The notes below the pieces were generated by a model, which saw nothing but the letters and a program-made list of their open reading frames with translations, was not told the DNA's origin and made no database searches. DNA of 64,000 nucleotides from CAZYFH01 sp965249175. Its GTDB lineage: Bacteria; Acidobacteriota; Vicinamibacteria; Vicinamibacterales; UBA8438. The stretch covers positions 6,576,285-6,640,284 of the forward strand of contig OZ252227.1 of NCBI GenBank assembly GCA_965249175.1, given 5' to 3'. Positions 8,964-17,901 of this stretch are shown in pieces. The number at the start of each line of letters is the position of its first letter. The stretch's first letter is position 1. A program made the translations under genes and the position numbers.

Positions 8964-11024
8964 ATGACCACGACCAGGACGCATACGCTGGCGGCGACAG
9001 GCATCGTGACCGCGTGGCTCCTGAGCGCGGGAGTGGCCACCGCGCAAACCGGCGCCGCGAACGGCGAGTGGCCGACCTACGGCGGCGACCTCGGCCACAC
9101 GCGTTACGCCCCACTCGATCACATCACGGCCGACAACTTCGGCGACCTGGAGGTCGCGTGGCGCTTCAAGACGGACAATCTGGGTCCGCGTCCCGAGTTC
9201 CGGTTTGAAGCCACACCGCTGATGGTGAACGGCGTCATGTACTCGACGGCCGGATCGCGGCGCGCGGTCGTGGCCCTCGATGCGGCCACGGGTGAGCTGA
9301 GGTGGGTGTATAGCCTCGACGAGGGTGCGCGCGGTGAGGCGGCACCGCGGCGGCTGTCGGGTCGAGGGCTCGCTTACTGGGACGGAGGGGGCGACGGTGC
9401 GGACGCGCGCATCCTCTACGTCACGCCGGGGTACCGCCTGATCGCGCTCGACACGGAGACGGGCCGTCCCGTTCCCGGGTTCGGCGAGGAGGGTCTCGTC
9501 GACCTGAAACGCGAGTACGACCAGCAGATCGATCCGATCACCGGCGAGGTCGGGCTGCACGCGACACCGATCGTGGCGAACGACGTGGTGATCGTGGGCG
9601 CGGCCCATCGCACGGGCGGCAATCCGCGCAGCCGGCGCAACGTGAAGGGGTATGTCCGCGGCTACGACGTGCGAACCGGGAAGCGTCTGTGGATTTTTCA
9701 CACCATCCCGCTGCCGGGCGAGTACGGGCGGGATACCTGGCTGAGCGATTCCGCGGAGTACACCGGCAACGCGGGGGTCTGGGCGCAGATCTCGGTCGAC
9801 GAGGAGCTCGGGCTCGCCTACTTGCCGGTCGAAGCGCCAACGGGCGACTACTTCGGCGCCAATCGGCCGGGCAACAACCTGTTCGGCGAAAGCCTTGTCG
9901 CGGTCGACCTCCAGACGGGCGAACGGCGCTGGCACTTCCAGCTCGTCCACCACGGCATCTGGGACCACGACATTCCCTGTGCACCGATCCTCATCGACAT
10001 CACACTGAACGGCCGAACGGTGAAAGCCGTGGCGCAACCGACGAAGCAGGCATTCCTCTACGTCTTCAACCGGGAGACCGGCGAGCCGATCTGGCCCATC
10101 GAGGAGCGACCGGTGCCCGCGGGTGACGTGCCTGGCGAGTGGTATTCCCCGACGCAACCGTTCCCCACCCGGCCGCCCGCCTACGACCGTCAGGGCGTGA
10201 CAGTCGACGACCTCATCGACTTCACGCCCGAGCTCCGCGCCGAAGCCGTAGAGCTCGCGTCGCACTACACGATCGGGCCGATCTTTACCCCGCCGGTGGT
10301 CAGCCAGCTGGACGGCCCGCTCGGGATACTCATGGCGCCTGCGGCGGGCGGCGGCACGAACTGGCCAGGGGGGTCGTACGACCCGGAGACCCACATCCTC
10401 TATGTGTCATCCAACAGCTCGCTCGGGGGTCTCGGCATCGTCCCACCCGACCCCGGGCAGTCGGACATGGAGTACATCCAGGGCAACGCGATCACTGGCC
10501 CACGCCGCACCGGCGGTGCCGGTTCGGCGGCCGGCGGCGGTCGGACGGGGGCCAGCGCGGGCTCCGCGCCGCGCGGGGACCGAAGACTCGTCAACCTGAG
10601 CGTCCAGGGGCTGCCGCTCCTGAAACCGCCCTACGGACGGATCAGCGCCATCGACATGGACCGTGGTGAGATCCTCTGGCAGATCGCGCACGGCGAGACG
10701 CCTGACCGGGTCAGAAATCACCCGGCGCTCCGTGACCGTGACCTCCCACGCACCGGCCGGCCGGGCAGCGTCGGGACCCTGGTGACCTCGACCCTCCTGA
10801 TCGCCGGTGAGGCGAACTACAACACGACCCCGGACGGCCGTGGCGCGATGTTGCGCGCGTACGACAAGGCGACCGGGACGGAGGTGGGCGCGGTCTATAT
10901 GCCGGCGCCGCAGAGCGGGTCGCCGATGACCTACATGCTGGACGGCCGGCAGTTCCTCGTGGTCGCCATCAGCGGCGGCGTCTATTCCGGAGAGCTGCTC
11001 GCGTTCAGCCTGCCTTCCGACTAG
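8964..11024 (+). CDS. PQQ-dependent dehydrogenase, glucose-dehydrogenase-like
   Basis: About 686 residues from ATG 8964, chosen because it gives a clean signal peptide (LAATGIVTAWLLSAGVATAQ); the frame is open upstream to 8832, with another ATG at 8880. Propeller start GEWPTYGGDLGHTRYAPLD and motifs VVALDAATGELRW and RLIALDTETGRPVPGFGEEG, plus HHGIWDHDIPCAPIL, match the membrane-type glucose/quinate dehydrogenase branch rather than the methanol dehydrogenase branch: the vicinal Cys pair is absent. No membrane helices precede the propeller, so it is predicted to be soluble and periplasmic. A Gly/Ala-rich loop lies near residue 520. The 3' end overlaps the convergent kinase gene by 20 nt. Confidence 0.88.
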   Translation: MTTTRTHTLAATGIVTAWLLSAGVATAQTGAANGEWPTYGGDLGHTRYAPLDHITADNFGDLEVAWRFKTDNLGPRPEFRFEATPLMVNGVMYSTAGSRRAVVALDAATGELRWVYSLDEGARGEAAPRRLSGRGLAYWDGGGDGADARILYVTPGYRLIALDTETGRPVPGFGEEGLVDLKREYDQQIDPITGEVGLHATPIVANDVVIVGAAHRTGGNPRSRRNVKGYVRGYDVRTGKRLWIFHTIPLPGEYGRDTWLSDSAEYTGNAGVWAQISVDEELGLAYLPVEAPTGDYFGANRPGNNLFGESLVAVDLQTGERRWHFQLVHHGIWDHDIPCAPILIDITLNGRTVKAVAQPTKQAFLYVFNRETGEPIWPIEERPVPAGDVPGEWYSPTQPFPTRPPAYDRQGVTVDDLIDFTPELRAEAVELASHYTIGPIFTPPVVSQLDGPLGILMAPAAGGGTNWPGGSYDPETHILYVSSNSSLGGLGIVPPDPGQSDMEYIQGNAITGPRRTGGAGSAAGGGRTGASAGSAPRGDRRLVNLSVQGLPLLKPPYGRISAIDMDRGEILWQIAHGETPDRVRNHPALRDRDLPRTGRPGSVGTLVTSTLLIAGEANYNTTPDGRGAMLRAYDKATGTEVGAVYMPAPQSGSPMTYMLDGRQFLVVAISGGVYSGELLAFSLPSD

Positions 11025-12528
11025 TCTTGCCGCGAGCCCGGCCGCCGGTCGCGGTGAGCCACATCAGCACCGCGGCGACGGCCACGACGGACGCAAGCGT
11101 CCCCGCCGCCCACGCAACGAACTCGACCTGCTCGACATCCGTCGCCGAGAGTGTCCACAGGCTGCTGGCCCGCCCGCCGACCGCGGCCAAGCCTAACGCC
11201 CCTCCCCCGGCGGCAACGCCGCCGGCGGCAAGGCCGCCGAGGGCGACCAGCAGGCCGAGCGCCAACCCCCCCAGGCCGATGAAGCCTATGCTCAGGCCGC
11301 CCAGGGCAATGCCGCCAAACGCCATTCCGCCGAGGGCGACCACCCCGATGGCGACATCGCCAATAGCGAGAATGCCCCGGGCGACCCCCAGTCCGTTGGC
11401 GGCATAGACGACATGAACGAGGGGCAATCCCCAGAGGGTCCGCTGTGCTCGATACTCGTAACCGCGACGGCGCAGGCCCCCGTGCCACTCGGATCGCCAC
11501 CCGTCCTGGTCCCAGCCCGCGCGAACGTAGGCCGATCCCCACAGATCATCGTCCGACTCGCCGTCGTCCTCGCCGGGCGAGCGGCGCAGATCCGGGTCGG
11601 ACAGCGCTTCGACCTCTGTCTTCAAGTCGCGAGCACGCTGATACCGTAGACTTGGCTGCTTCTCCAACGTGCGCAGCACAACCCGATCGAGGCGCACATC
11701 GATTCCCACGCGCTTCGAGGGTCGTGGAAACCGCCCCACAGGAAGCTCGCCGGTCAACATCTCGTAGAACACGACGCCGAGCGCGTAGATGTCCGCTCGA
11801 TGGTCGACGTGCGCGGGCGCCTCGATCTGTTCGGGCGCCATGTAGTGAGGCGTGCCCATCACTTGCTCCGTACGAGTGATGCGGGGTTCAGCTGCCGTCC
11901 CGACGAGTTTCGCCAGTCCGAAGTCGGCGATCTTCAGTGCGCCCTGTCGATCGAGCAGGATGTTGTCGGGCTTAATATCGCGGTGGACGATTCCCTGGTC
12001 GTGCGCGTATTGCAGCGCCTCGCAGATCCGAGGCACGAGCGACAGTGCCTCCTTCGGCTCGATGGCGCCCTCGTCGATCGCGTGGCGCAGCGTAACGCCA
12101 TCGACCAGCTCCATGATCAAATAGTAGAGGCGCTCGCGCTCGCCGAAGTCATAGACCTTGACGATGTTCGGATGGTCCAGCCGTGCCAGCGTCCGCGCTT
12201 CGCGAGCGAACCGCTCTCGAAACCCCTCGCGCTCGAGGAGGTGGGCGTGGATTACCTTGACCGCGACCGGCCGCTCCAGCGTGCGGTGGCGAGCGCGGTA
12301 GACCGTGCCCATGCCGCCCGGTCCGATCAGGCTGAAGTCCTCGAGCTCCGGCAGCCGCCGGCTCAGCTCCTCCGGCGAGAGGGGCGGCGTGTGGGAGGCG
12401 TCAGGCCCTGGCCGCGTCGTCGGCTCCCGCCGATACCCCGCGCGGAGCGCGCAGAAGGGGCAGACGCCCGGTGGGGCGTCGGTGGGAATCTCAGTCTTGC
12501 ACGTCGGGCAAATCGGGGGCTCGGTCAT
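11005..12528 (-). CDS. Ser/Thr protein kinase with N-terminal zinc ribbon and Gly-zipper membrane tail
   Basis: 507 residues from ATG 12528. Residues about 7-26 form a zinc ribbon (CPTC ... CPFC). The PknB-type kinase domain (about 62-325) has GPGGMGTVYRARH, VAVKVIHAH, HRDIKPDNILL, DFGLAKLVG and GTPHYMAPEQ, so it should be active. The C-terminus contains a long run of G-x-x-x-G spaced hydrophobic segments (GDVAIGVVALGGMAFGGIAL and on), followed by a more ordinary transmembrane helix (ASVVAVAAVLMWLTA). Lies 61 nt downstream of an ECF sigma gene on the same strand, and overlaps the PQQ gene on the other strand by 20 nt. Start chosen because it immediately precedes the zinc ribbon; an in-frame ATG at 12561 exists. 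Confidence 0.9.
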   Translation of the reverse strand: MTEPPICPTCKTEIPTDAPPGVCPFCALRAGYRREPTTRPGPDASHTPPLSPEELSRRLPELEDFSLIGPGGMGTVYRARHRTLERPVAVKVIHAHLLEREGFRERFAREARTLARLDHPNIVKVYDFGERERLYYLIMELVDGVTLRHAIDEGAIEPKEALSLVPRICEALQYAHDQGIVHRDIKPDNILLDRQGALKIADFGLAKLVGTAAEPRITRTEQVMGTPHYMAPEQIEAPAHVDHRADIYALGVVFYEMLTGELPVGRFPRPSKRVGIDVRLDRVVLRTLEKQPSLRYQRARDLKTEVEALSDPDLRRSPGEDDGESDDDLWGSAYVRAGWDQDGWRSEWHGGLRRRGYEYRAQRTLWGLPLVHVVYAANGLGVARGILAIGDVAIGVVALGGMAFGGIALGGLSIGFIGLGGLALGLLVALGGLAAGGVAAGGGALGLAAVGGRASSLWTLSATDVEQVEFVAWAAGTLASVVAVAAVLMWLTATGGRARGKTSRKAG

Positions 12529-12589
12529 CGTCGCTCGCGGGGCGGCACGCCCGCCCGTCACCTGGTTCTACGCGAACACGACGGAAGTG

Positions 12590-13339
12590 TTACACACTCG
12601 GCGACGACGTACGCGCCAGCGTCTCGAGCAGGCTCCGAAGCTCGTCATCGACGTCGGACGGGTCCTCGACCGTCTCCGCAATCAGCTCGCGGAGACGGTC
12701 ACGCCAGCGGCGCCGTAGGCGGGAGACCGCCGTCCGGAGCGCACCCGGGCTCTGACCAAGGCGCTCGGCCAGCTCCGCATACGGCAGGGCGTCGTCCCCG
12801 GCGCCGACATACCCCCGAAGCGCGTCGAAGAGGTCGGCTTTGCCGGACTGCACGTAGTGCAACCGGAGGTCGGACACCGCTCGGTCGAGCAAGCCCAGCG
12901 CCCATCGACGTTCGTAGATCGCGTCGGGACTGAGCTGATGGGTCGCCTCGACGCCGTAGCGTTCCTCCGCACCGTCGATATCGATCGACAGCGTCTCCGC
13001 CGCGCCGCCCCGTTTGAGTGTCGTTTCTCGGCGCCATTCCCCTGCCAGGAAGTTCTTCATCGAGCTGAGGAGAAAGGTCCTGAACCGACCGCGCGCTGGA
13101 TCCGCCGCCGCCAGGCCGCGGCCCTCGAGCAACTTGGCGAAGAACGACTGCGTCAGATCGCGCGCATCGTCGGCGTCGTGACCGCGCCGGCGCACGTAGG
13201 CGTAGAGCGGATACCAATACTCGGCGCACAGCGTGGCCAGGGCGCGCGCCGAGCCCTCGGAGGGTGTGCCACCGGCGGCTCGCACCACGCTCCAGTGCGT
13301 GGTCGCGAAGCGGCGGCGCGGGGTCGGCTCCCCTGTCAC
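12590..13339 (-). CDS. ECF-type RNA polymerase sigma factor
   Basis: 249 residues. Region 2 is recognisable (YWYPLYAYVRRRGHDADDAR, then DLTQSFFAKLLEGRGL), as is region 4 with a helix-turn-helix (PYAELAERLGQSPGALRTAV). The N-terminal FATTHWSVVRAAG signature is characteristic of an ECF group common in Acidobacteria and Planctomycetes and often linked to Ser/Thr kinases; no anti-sigma gene is next to it, and a kinase gene follows, suggesting phosphorylation control (inferred). The GTG start at 13337-13339 overlaps the permease stop (GTGA), so translation is likely coupled. Confidence 0.88.
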   Translation of the reverse strand: MTGEPTPRRRFATTHWSVVRAAGGTPSEGSARALATLCAEYWYPLYAYVRRRGHDADDARDLTQSFFAKLLEGRGLAAADPARGRFRTFLLSSMKNFLAGEWRRETTLKRGGAAETLSIDIDGAEERYGVEATHQLSPDAIYERRWALGLLDRAVSDLRLHYVQSGKADLFDALRGYVGAGDDALPYAELAERLGQSPGALRTAVSRLRRRWRDRLRELIAETVEDPSDVDDELRSLLETLARTSSPSV

Positions 13340-15810
13340 TCGTTCCGCAGCGCGGTCACGGGGTTGATCCGGCTCGCCCGAAGCGCGGGCAGGAGCGCGG
13401 CGACCAGCGCCGTCCCGCCCAGGACGAGAGGCACGCCGATGAAGGTCAGCGGATCCACCGTGTCGACCGCGAACAACAGGCCGCCCAGCAACCGCGTGAC
13501 CGCGAAGGCGGCGGCCAGACCGATCGCGCTGCCGACCGCGACCAGTCGCAACCCGGTGGATGCCATCAGACGGACCACGGCGCCGGCGCCGGCGCCAAGC
13601 GCCATTCGGATCCCGACCTCGCGGGTGCGCTGGGCGACGGCGTAGCTGACCACGCCGTAAAGCCCGATGGCGGCTAACGCGAGCGCTAGCACCCCGAAGG
13701 CGGAGAGGACGAAGGCGGACAGCTGCTGCGGCAGCCGCATCAGCGCCAGATGCTGGTCCATTGTCTTTGCTTCCCAGATGCGGATATCGGGATCGATCTC
13801 GCGACCGGCAGCCACCAGCGCAAGGGTCGTCTGCTCCGGATCGGCCGACGTCCGCGCGACGACGGTCAGGAAACGCGCGAACACCTGCGAATACGGGAGA
13901 TAGATCATGTTTCGAGGGGCCTCGCCCAGCGTCCGCACCTTGGCGTCGCTCGCCACGCCGACGACCAGCACCGGAGGCTGGTCACCGCGCCGCCGGTACT
14001 GCCTCCCGACTGCGTCGCCGTCCTTCCAAAAGCGCCGTGCCATCGCGTCGCTGATGATCGCGACCGGCTGGCTGTCTGGCAGGTCGGCGTCGTTGAAACC
14101 GCGGCCGCGGAGGATCTGGATCCCGGCCGCGTCGAAGAAGCCGACGTCGACCTCGGCCCGATCGGCGATGAACGCCCCGTGGTCCGACGGCGGCTCGTGG
14201 CCGTCGACGTTGAAGTCGCTCGACTGCGTGCTGGTCGTTGTCAGGTGGAGATTGTCGATGAGCCCTATCGCGTCGATACCGGGGAGCTCTCGAAACCGGT
14301 CGAACAGCCGACGCGTGTAGACCCGTCCCTCGTCCGGTGTGAATCTCGTGGCCGGCACCATGAACGTCATGAGGGCAGTCGGCTCGCGACCGAAGCCGGG
14401 GTCGACTAGCTGCGCCTGCTGGAAGCTCCGGAGAAACAGGCCGGCGCCCACCAGGAGCACCAGCGACACCGTCAGCTGCGTCACCACCAGCGCATTGCGC
14501 CACCGCAATTGCCCGGGCTGCCCGCCGCCGGTGGTCTCGCTCTTGAGGGTCGAGGCGACATCGGGGCGGGTGCTCTGCAGCGCGGGGATCAGGCCGAGGA
14601 GTGCGCCCGCCACAACCGACACGCCCAGCGTGAACGCCAGCACGGTCCCGTCGAGACTCAGGTCGTAAGTGAGCTGCATCCCCAAGGGCAGCGGAAAGTC
14701 CGCGTTCATCAGGATGTTGAGGAGTCCGACGGCGATCACGATGCCGACGCCGCCCGCGACCAGGCTCAGCAGCGTCGTCTCGGTCAGCAGCCGGCGGACG
14801 AGCGAAGCCCGCGAGGCACCGAGCGCCAGACGCACCGCGATGTCCTTGCGCCGGTCGAGCGCGCGCGCCAGCAGGAAGCTCGCCAGATTGGTGCACGCCA
14901 GGAGCAGCACCAGCCCGACGACCACCATCAGGAGCCATGCCGCGCCTCGGATAAACACGTCGATCGGCGGAAAGAGCAGGACGTCGCTGAGCCGGAGCGC
15001 CACGAACTGCCCGGCGGGATCCCAGTTCTCGATGCGGTCGGCCGTCAGCTGGGTCGCCACCGCGCCCATGGCCGCCTCCGCCTGAGGCAGCGTTGCTCCA
15101 GGCCGCAGGCGCGCCTTCACGAACATGCCGTGGTTGCCGCGCTCGTCGATGACGCCCGAGCCCTGGAGCTCGTCCACCATCATGAACGGCACGTAGAACG
15201 CGGGCGTCAGGCCGCTCATGGTGCCCGTGAAGCTCGGTGGCACGACGCCGACGACCGTGTACGTCCGCCCGGCAACACGCATTTCTTTGCCGACGACGTC
15301 AGGGTCGCCGCCGAACGCGCTCTGCCAGTAGCTGTGGTCGAGCATCAAGACCGGGTGGCCGCCGCGGGCGACGTCGTCGCTTGGAATGAGCGTCCGCCCG
15401 ACCGCGGCGTCGATGCCGAGCATCGGGAAGTAATTCCCGGTCACCGCTTCGGCCATCACCCCGGCCACGGTTTCGTTCTGGTCGATCTGCACCGGCACGA
15501 ACTGCGAACCGCCGACTTGGCTGAAGACCTCCGTCGTGCCATCGCGCAGGTCCTCGTAGTCCGGATAGGAGAACGTGCTGTAGGCGAACGACGCCTGGTG
15601 GAGGTAGAGGTTGACCACATCCTCGGCGCGGTCCACCGGCGACTCTCGGAGGATGATGGCGTTAACGAGGCTGAAGATGGCCGTATTCGCCCCGATGCCG
15701 AGCGCCAGCGACAGGACAGCCACCGCCGTGAACGCCGGCCGCTTGATCAGCGTGCGGAACCCGTCTCGCACGTCGCGCCTCACGTCGTCGAAGCTCTGCT
15801 GGACCGCCAT
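13336..15810 (-). CDS. ABC transporter permease of the duplicated orphan (ADOP) type
   Basis: 824 residues from ATG 15810, which has AGGGGG just upstream; longer readings run into the divergent peptidase gene. Domain order: short cytoplasmic start, TM1 (FTAVAVLSLALGIGANTAIF), MacB periplasmic core, three-helix FtsX block (near 290-440), second periplasmic core, and a second FtsX block at the C-terminus ending PALRASRINPVTALRNE. The duplicated MacB_PCD-FtsX layout in one chain without an adjacent ATPase gene is the acidobacterial ADOP arrangement. Probably a membrane transport or mechanotransmission component; substrate unknown. First gene of a unit with ECF sigma and kinase. Confidence 0.9.
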   Translation of the reverse strand: MAVQQSFDDVRRDVRDGFRTLIKRPAFTAVAVLSLALGIGANTAIFSLVNAIILRESPVDRAEDVVNLYLHQASFAYSTFSYPDYEDLRDGTTEVFSQVGGSQFVPVQIDQNETVAGVMAEAVTGNYFPMLGIDAAVGRTLIPSDDVARGGHPVLMLDHSYWQSAFGGDPDVVGKEMRVAGRTYTVVGVVPPSFTGTMSGLTPAFYVPFMMVDELQGSGVIDERGNHGMFVKARLRPGATLPQAEAAMGAVATQLTADRIENWDPAGQFVALRLSDVLLFPPIDVFIRGAAWLLMVVVGLVLLLACTNLASFLLARALDRRKDIAVRLALGASRASLVRRLLTETTLLSLVAGGVGIVIAVGLLNILMNADFPLPLGMQLTYDLSLDGTVLAFTLGVSVVAGALLGLIPALQSTRPDVASTLKSETTGGGQPGQLRWRNALVVTQLTVSLVLLVGAGLFLRSFQQAQLVDPGFGREPTALMTFMVPATRFTPDEGRVYTRRLFDRFRELPGIDAIGLIDNLHLTTTSTQSSDFNVDGHEPPSDHGAFIADRAEVDVGFFDAAGIQILRGRGFNDADLPDSQPVAIISDAMARRFWKDGDAVGRQYRRRGDQPPVLVVGVASDAKVRTLGEAPRNMIYLPYSQVFARFLTVVARTSADPEQTTLALVAAGREIDPDIRIWEAKTMDQHLALMRLPQQLSAFVLSAFGVLALALAAIGLYGVVSYAVAQRTREVGIRMALGAGAGAVVRLMASTGLRLVAVGSAIGLAAAFAVTRLLGGLLFAVDTVDPLTFIGVPLVLGGTALVAALLPALRASRINPVTALRNE

Positions 15811-15956
15811 GATCCCCCTGCTGGCACACCGTCGGCCTACCATGATGACGGACACAGGGCGATCAGGGTTCCCTCCCGGCATCCGGGTGGTTCGCGGTCC
15901 GGTGGCATAATCACCGACGGGAGCACTGGCGCAATGACAATGACAAGAGGCAGCCC

Positions 15957-17384
15957 GTGAAGAGGGCCCGTCGCGTCGTGTCGGCCTGGACCGCCGCCCT
16001 GCTGTTTGGCGGCGGGGCCGGAGTTGCCGGGCAGCACACCTCGCCTGCCGAAGACATGCAGCGGGCCCGTGCAATCCTCGCCGAGCTGATCGAGATCAAC
16101 ACCACCAACAGCGACCGCGGCGACAACACCATTGCGGCTGGGGCGCTTCGGCGGCGGCTCCTCGACGCCGGCTTCCCGCCTGAGGACGTTCGTGTGGTGG
16201 TGCCGGCCGACGCACCGACCAAGGGCAACCTCGTCGCCCGCTACCGTGGCCGCAACCCGAACCGGAAGCCGATCCTGCTGCTGGCGCACATCGACGTGGT
16301 CGAGGCGCTGGCGGAGGACTGGAGCGTCGACCTCGACCCGTTCGAGCTGACCGAGCGCGACGGCTACTACTACGGCCGGGGCGTAACGGACGACAAGGAC
16401 GAGGCGGCGATCTATACGGCGAACCTCATCCGGATGCGACGCGAAGGGTTCGTCCCCGACCGCGACATCATCGTCGCGCTGACCGCTGACGAGGAGGGCG
16501 GGCCGCGGAACGGCGTGCAGTTCCTGCTGGACGAACATCGCGAGCTGATCGACGCGGCGTTCGCCCTGAACGAAGGGGGCGGCGGGATGGAGCGCGACGG
16601 CCGCCGAATCTCGAACAACGTCCAGGCCGCGGAGAAGAAGTTCCAGTCCTTTTACTTCACCGCCACGAATCCCGGCGGGCACTCGTCGCTGCCGGAGAAG
16701 AAGAACGCCATCTACGACCTGTCGCAGTCGCTGCTCGCGGTGCAGACGCACGATTTTCCGGTGATGCTGAACGAGGTCACCGAGGCGTTCTTCGCCGGCA
16801 CGGCCGACCGCGTCGGCGGGACGATAGGCGACGCCATGCGCCTCATCGTGACCGACCCGCGCGACGCCGACGCTGCGGCGACGCTCTCGGAGCGCGCCCG
16901 GTACAACGCACAGCTCCGGACTACCTGCGTGGCGACCCTGCTCGAGGGTGGGCACGCGCAGAACGCGCTGCCACAGACGGCGCGCGCGAACGTGAACTGC
17001 CGCCTCCTGCCCGATCACGACCCGGCCGACGTCCTGGCCAAGCTCGAAGCGCTCGCGGCGCCGTACGACGTGACGGTGACCGCGCGCGGCACCGCGACGC
17101 CGAGCCCTCCGTCGCCACTGACCGACGACGTGCTCGGGCCGATCGCGCGGATCACCGAGGAGATGTGGCCGAGTGTGCCGGTCCAGCCCGTGATGTCCAC
17201 CGGCGCCACCGATGGCCTCTATCTACGCAGGGAGGGCATCCCGGTCTATGGGGTCAGCGGCATCTTCGGTGACGCAGATGACGTGCGCGCCCACGGCCAG
17301 GACGAGCGGATCCGGATCGATCACTTCTACGAAGGACAGGAATTTCTCTATCGGCTGGTGAAGGCGCTCGCGGGCGGCAACTGA
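15957..17384 (+). CDS. M20-family metallopeptidase (exported)
   Basis: 475 residues from a GTG preceded by AAGAGG. Signal peptide about residues 1-25 (AWTAALLFGGGAGVAG). Metal-ligand motifs of the M20 family are in place: LLLAHIDVVEA (His, Asp), YYYGRGVTDDKDEAAIY (bridging Asp), LTADEEGG (catalytic Glu and ligand Glu) and a dimerisation-domain NPGGHSSLPEKKNA. Length and motifs fit a dipeptidase or carboxypeptidase of the M20/M25/M40 group acting in the periplasm on peptides. Divergent from the ADOP permease, with a 146-bp shared upstream region. Confidence 0.92.
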   Translation: MKRARRVVSAWTAALLFGGGAGVAGQHTSPAEDMQRARAILAELIEINTTNSDRGDNTIAAGALRRRLLDAGFPPEDVRVVVPADAPTKGNLVARYRGRNPNRKPILLLAHIDVVEALAEDWSVDLDPFELTERDGYYYGRGVTDDKDEAAIYTANLIRMRREGFVPDRDIIVALTADEEGGPRNGVQFLLDEHRELIDAAFALNEGGGGMERDGRRISNNVQAAEKKFQSFYFTATNPGGHSSLPEKKNAIYDLSQSLLAVQTHDFPVMLNEVTEAFFAGTADRVGGTIGDAMRLIVTDPRDADAAATLSERARYNAQLRTTCVATLLEGGHAQNALPQTARANVNCRLLPDHDPADVLAKLEALAAPYDVTVTARGTATPSPPSPLTDDVLGPIARITEEMWPSVPVQPVMSTGATDGLYLRREGIPVYGVSGIFGDADDVRAHGQDERIRIDHFYEGQEFLYRLVKALAGGN

Positions 17385-17393
17385 ACTGCAGGG

Positions 17394-17696
17394 TCAGCGC
17401 GTCGGGAGCGAATCCGCCAGACGCAGCTTGATGAACGCCTGCCGCGTGACGCCGAGTCTCCTCGCTTCGCGGTCGATCTCGCTCAGGAGATCCACGGGGA
17501 AGTCGACGTTGACACGGCGGGTTTCGCGACCAGGGCGTCTGGCAGAAGTCAGGTCGAGATGCGAGGTCATGTCGACCCCGGCGTCATGTAGCGCGTCGAG
17601 CCGAGCCCCGGTGGTCGGGCTACGCTGACCTCGCGACGTAGCGCGCTTCTTCTTCGGGCCGCGCCCGCCTGACCGAGATGATGCGGATTGTTTCAT
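17394..17696 (-). CDS. brnA: BrnA-type antitoxin
   Basis: 100 residues. The C-terminal ~45 residues (RRVNVDFPVDLLSEIDREAR, then RLGVTRQAFIKLRLADSL) look like a ribbon-helix-helix DNA-binding domain, and the N-terminal part is a basic, flexible stretch expected to wrap the toxin. Its start overlaps the 3' end of the brnT toxin gene by 77 nt, the toxin-first order typical of BrnTA. It should neutralise BrnT and autoregulate the operon. In-frame ATG 17571 (MTSHLDLTS) is a shorter alternative start. Confidence 0.78.
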   Translation of the reverse strand: MKQSASSRSGGRGPKKKRATSRGQRSPTTGARLDALHDAGVDMTSHLDLTSARRPGRETRRVNVDFPVDLLSEIDREARRLGVTRQAFIKLRLADSLPTR

Positions 17697-17889
17697 GTCG
17701 ATATGTCACGAACGCTGACCACACCGTGTGGCCGATCCTGCCGAGCACCTGCCATCGAGGCTCGTCGATGCTTCGAGCCGCAACTTCGAGACGATCCGGA
17801 TCGTTCCAAACAGCTTGAGCGTCGACGAAGTCGATTCCGTGTTTCTCTGTGTTGGTCGATGACGTGGTCTCGTCGAATTCGAGCTCCAT
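17620..17889 (-). CDS. brnT: BrnT-type toxin
   Basis: 89 residues. The order of conserved blocks matches BrnT (RelE-like RNase fold): FDETTSSTNTEKHGIDFVDA, AVWNDPDRLEVAARS, EPRWQVLGRIGHTVWSAFVT and the C-terminal IRIISVRRARPEEEARY. BrnT cleaves RNA and inhibits translation; BrnA counteracts it. First gene of the pair; antitoxin overlaps its 3' end. The pair lies between a peptidase and a kinase, with no sign of a wider mobile element. Confidence 0.85.
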   Translation of the reverse strand: MELEFDETTSSTNTEKHGIDFVDAQAVWNDPDRLEVAARSIDEPRWQVLGRIGHTVWSAFVTYRHETIRIISVRRARPEEEARYVARSA

Positions 17890-17901
17890 CCGATATAGAA
17901 A

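Noticed and set aside
8760..10394. Long antisense frame (544 codons) across the PQQ genes
   Set aside because: Arg/Val-rich composition with no motif; the sense strand codes clear quinoproteins.
13982..15960. Long frames on both strands inside the ADOP permease gene
   Set aside because: No motifs, no ribosome-binding sites; codon bias explains the lack of stops.
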